Source: Adineta ricciae (lineage: Eukaryota; Rotifera; Eurotatoria; Adinetida; Adinetidae). From it: a DNA stretch of 64,000 bases. Below the pieces are notes generated by a model. That model was not told the origin of the DNA. It made no database searches and saw only the letters and a list, made by a program, of their open reading frames with translations. The translations under genes were made by a program, and so were the position numbers. The number at the start of each line of letters is the position of its first letter. The stretch's first letter is position 1. Positions 63,462 through 64,000 of this stretch are shown one piece after another. Location of the stretch: NCBI GenBank assembly GCA_905250025.1, contig CAJNOJ010000440.1:1-64000 (forward strand), written 5' to 3'.

Positions 63462-64000
63462 CGAATTTTTTTTTCAAAACAGCTATGCCACAAAGAGAAA
63501 AGAAATGATTATACACTTTTCTACTTGTGTGATACTTTCCGATTGAGTCGCACGAAAATAAAATCAATCCTTTTCTTTTTCTCATTCTCAGTTGCAAGTT
63601 CGAGAGGGCATTTTTCTTTCACTCTCTCTTTTCATCTCTCTAATCGAAAGTTTACAATGAAACTGAGCAGTATTGATTTTGAAAGAAGAAAGAAATCTTT
63701 TAACAAAGCGAACTTTGAAAAAGAAAAGTTTATGCATCGCTTTAGGCAACAAACACTTTTGGTTTTCTACTTCATTCATTCTCTAGCAGAAGGTAACGAT
63801 GTTGTGCTGAAGCGTAACTAGAAGATGAGATAGATGCAATTAATGTTGATGTATCTAGTTTGTTTTCAATCGAGTCTCGAACATTCAAGAGACCAATGTT
63901 TACCGTATAGATTGCTGTGTTTTGTACTGGAGGCATTAAGTATTCTCTTTTCTTTTTGATAATGTATTCAAAAAGAAATTAAAATGACGTGAAAACTCTC
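63462..64000. other. Upstream region of the repeat-protein gene
   Basis: No gene recognised. The long plus-strand open frame at 63396-63821 overlaps the coding exon in antisense and has no family features. Confidence 0.55.

Overview
The window is a stretch of AT-rich animal nuclear genome, most likely from a bdelloid rotifer (Adineta/Rotaria type). Wnt, APP, sarcoglycan, a neuroligin-like protein and an amidated-neuropeptide precursor show it is a bilaterian. Genes are compact and split by many canonical introns, mostly about 50-60 bp. Several places hold near-identical duplicated blocks next to runs of N or single N characters, as expected for a degenerate-tetraploid genome assembled with haplotype or paralog joins. 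The assignment to bdelloids is inference; the gene calls rest on recognisable protein motifs read across hand-built exons.

Region 1 (1-9.3 kb): the first coding exon of a Wnt gene (minus), a long non-coding stretch, DNA polymerase eta, an FBXW4-type F-box/WD protein, and the C-terminal part of a neuroligin/cholinesterase-like membrane protein whose catalytic half is absent. Region 2 (9.3-21.9 kb) is accessory and rearranged. It has two tandem LITAF-domain genes around an N gap, a 222-bp block duplicated across a single N, and a segmental duplication carrying an F-box promoter and first exon. One copy of that duplication is interrupted by a 390-bp insert and by a 1.6-kb insert with inverted terminal repeats. 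The region ends with an F-box/LRR gene whose LRRs are encoded by eleven 84-bp exons in an exact 141-bp exon+intron array, and a partial LRR gene.

Region 3 (21.8-33.3 kb): RPS5 (minus, with a GC-AG intron), a winged-helix plus nucleoside-phosphorylase-fold protein, a beta-sarcoglycan-like protein and an SLC15 (PEPT) transporter. Region 4 (33.5-48.1 kb): a small minus-strand prohormone predicted to release a PRV-amide peptide, a solitary 5S rRNA gene, CAB39/MO25, a tetraspanin and an APP/APPL homologue, separated by kilobase-scale spacers without recognisable genes. Region 5 (48.4-64 kb): VPS25 and UFC1 in tight tandem (possible trans-spliced pair), geranylgeranyl diphosphate synthase, choline/ethanolamine kinase, and a very large minus-strand gene for a protein built from about 45-50 helical repeats of 19 or 15 residues followed by an EF-hand-like C-terminus.

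Most genes are ordinary single-copy housekeeping or signalling genes with no functional clustering. The items most deserving a second look are the PRV-amide prohormone, the 19/15-residue repeat protein, the exon+intron LRR array and the TIR-bounded insert in the duplicated block.
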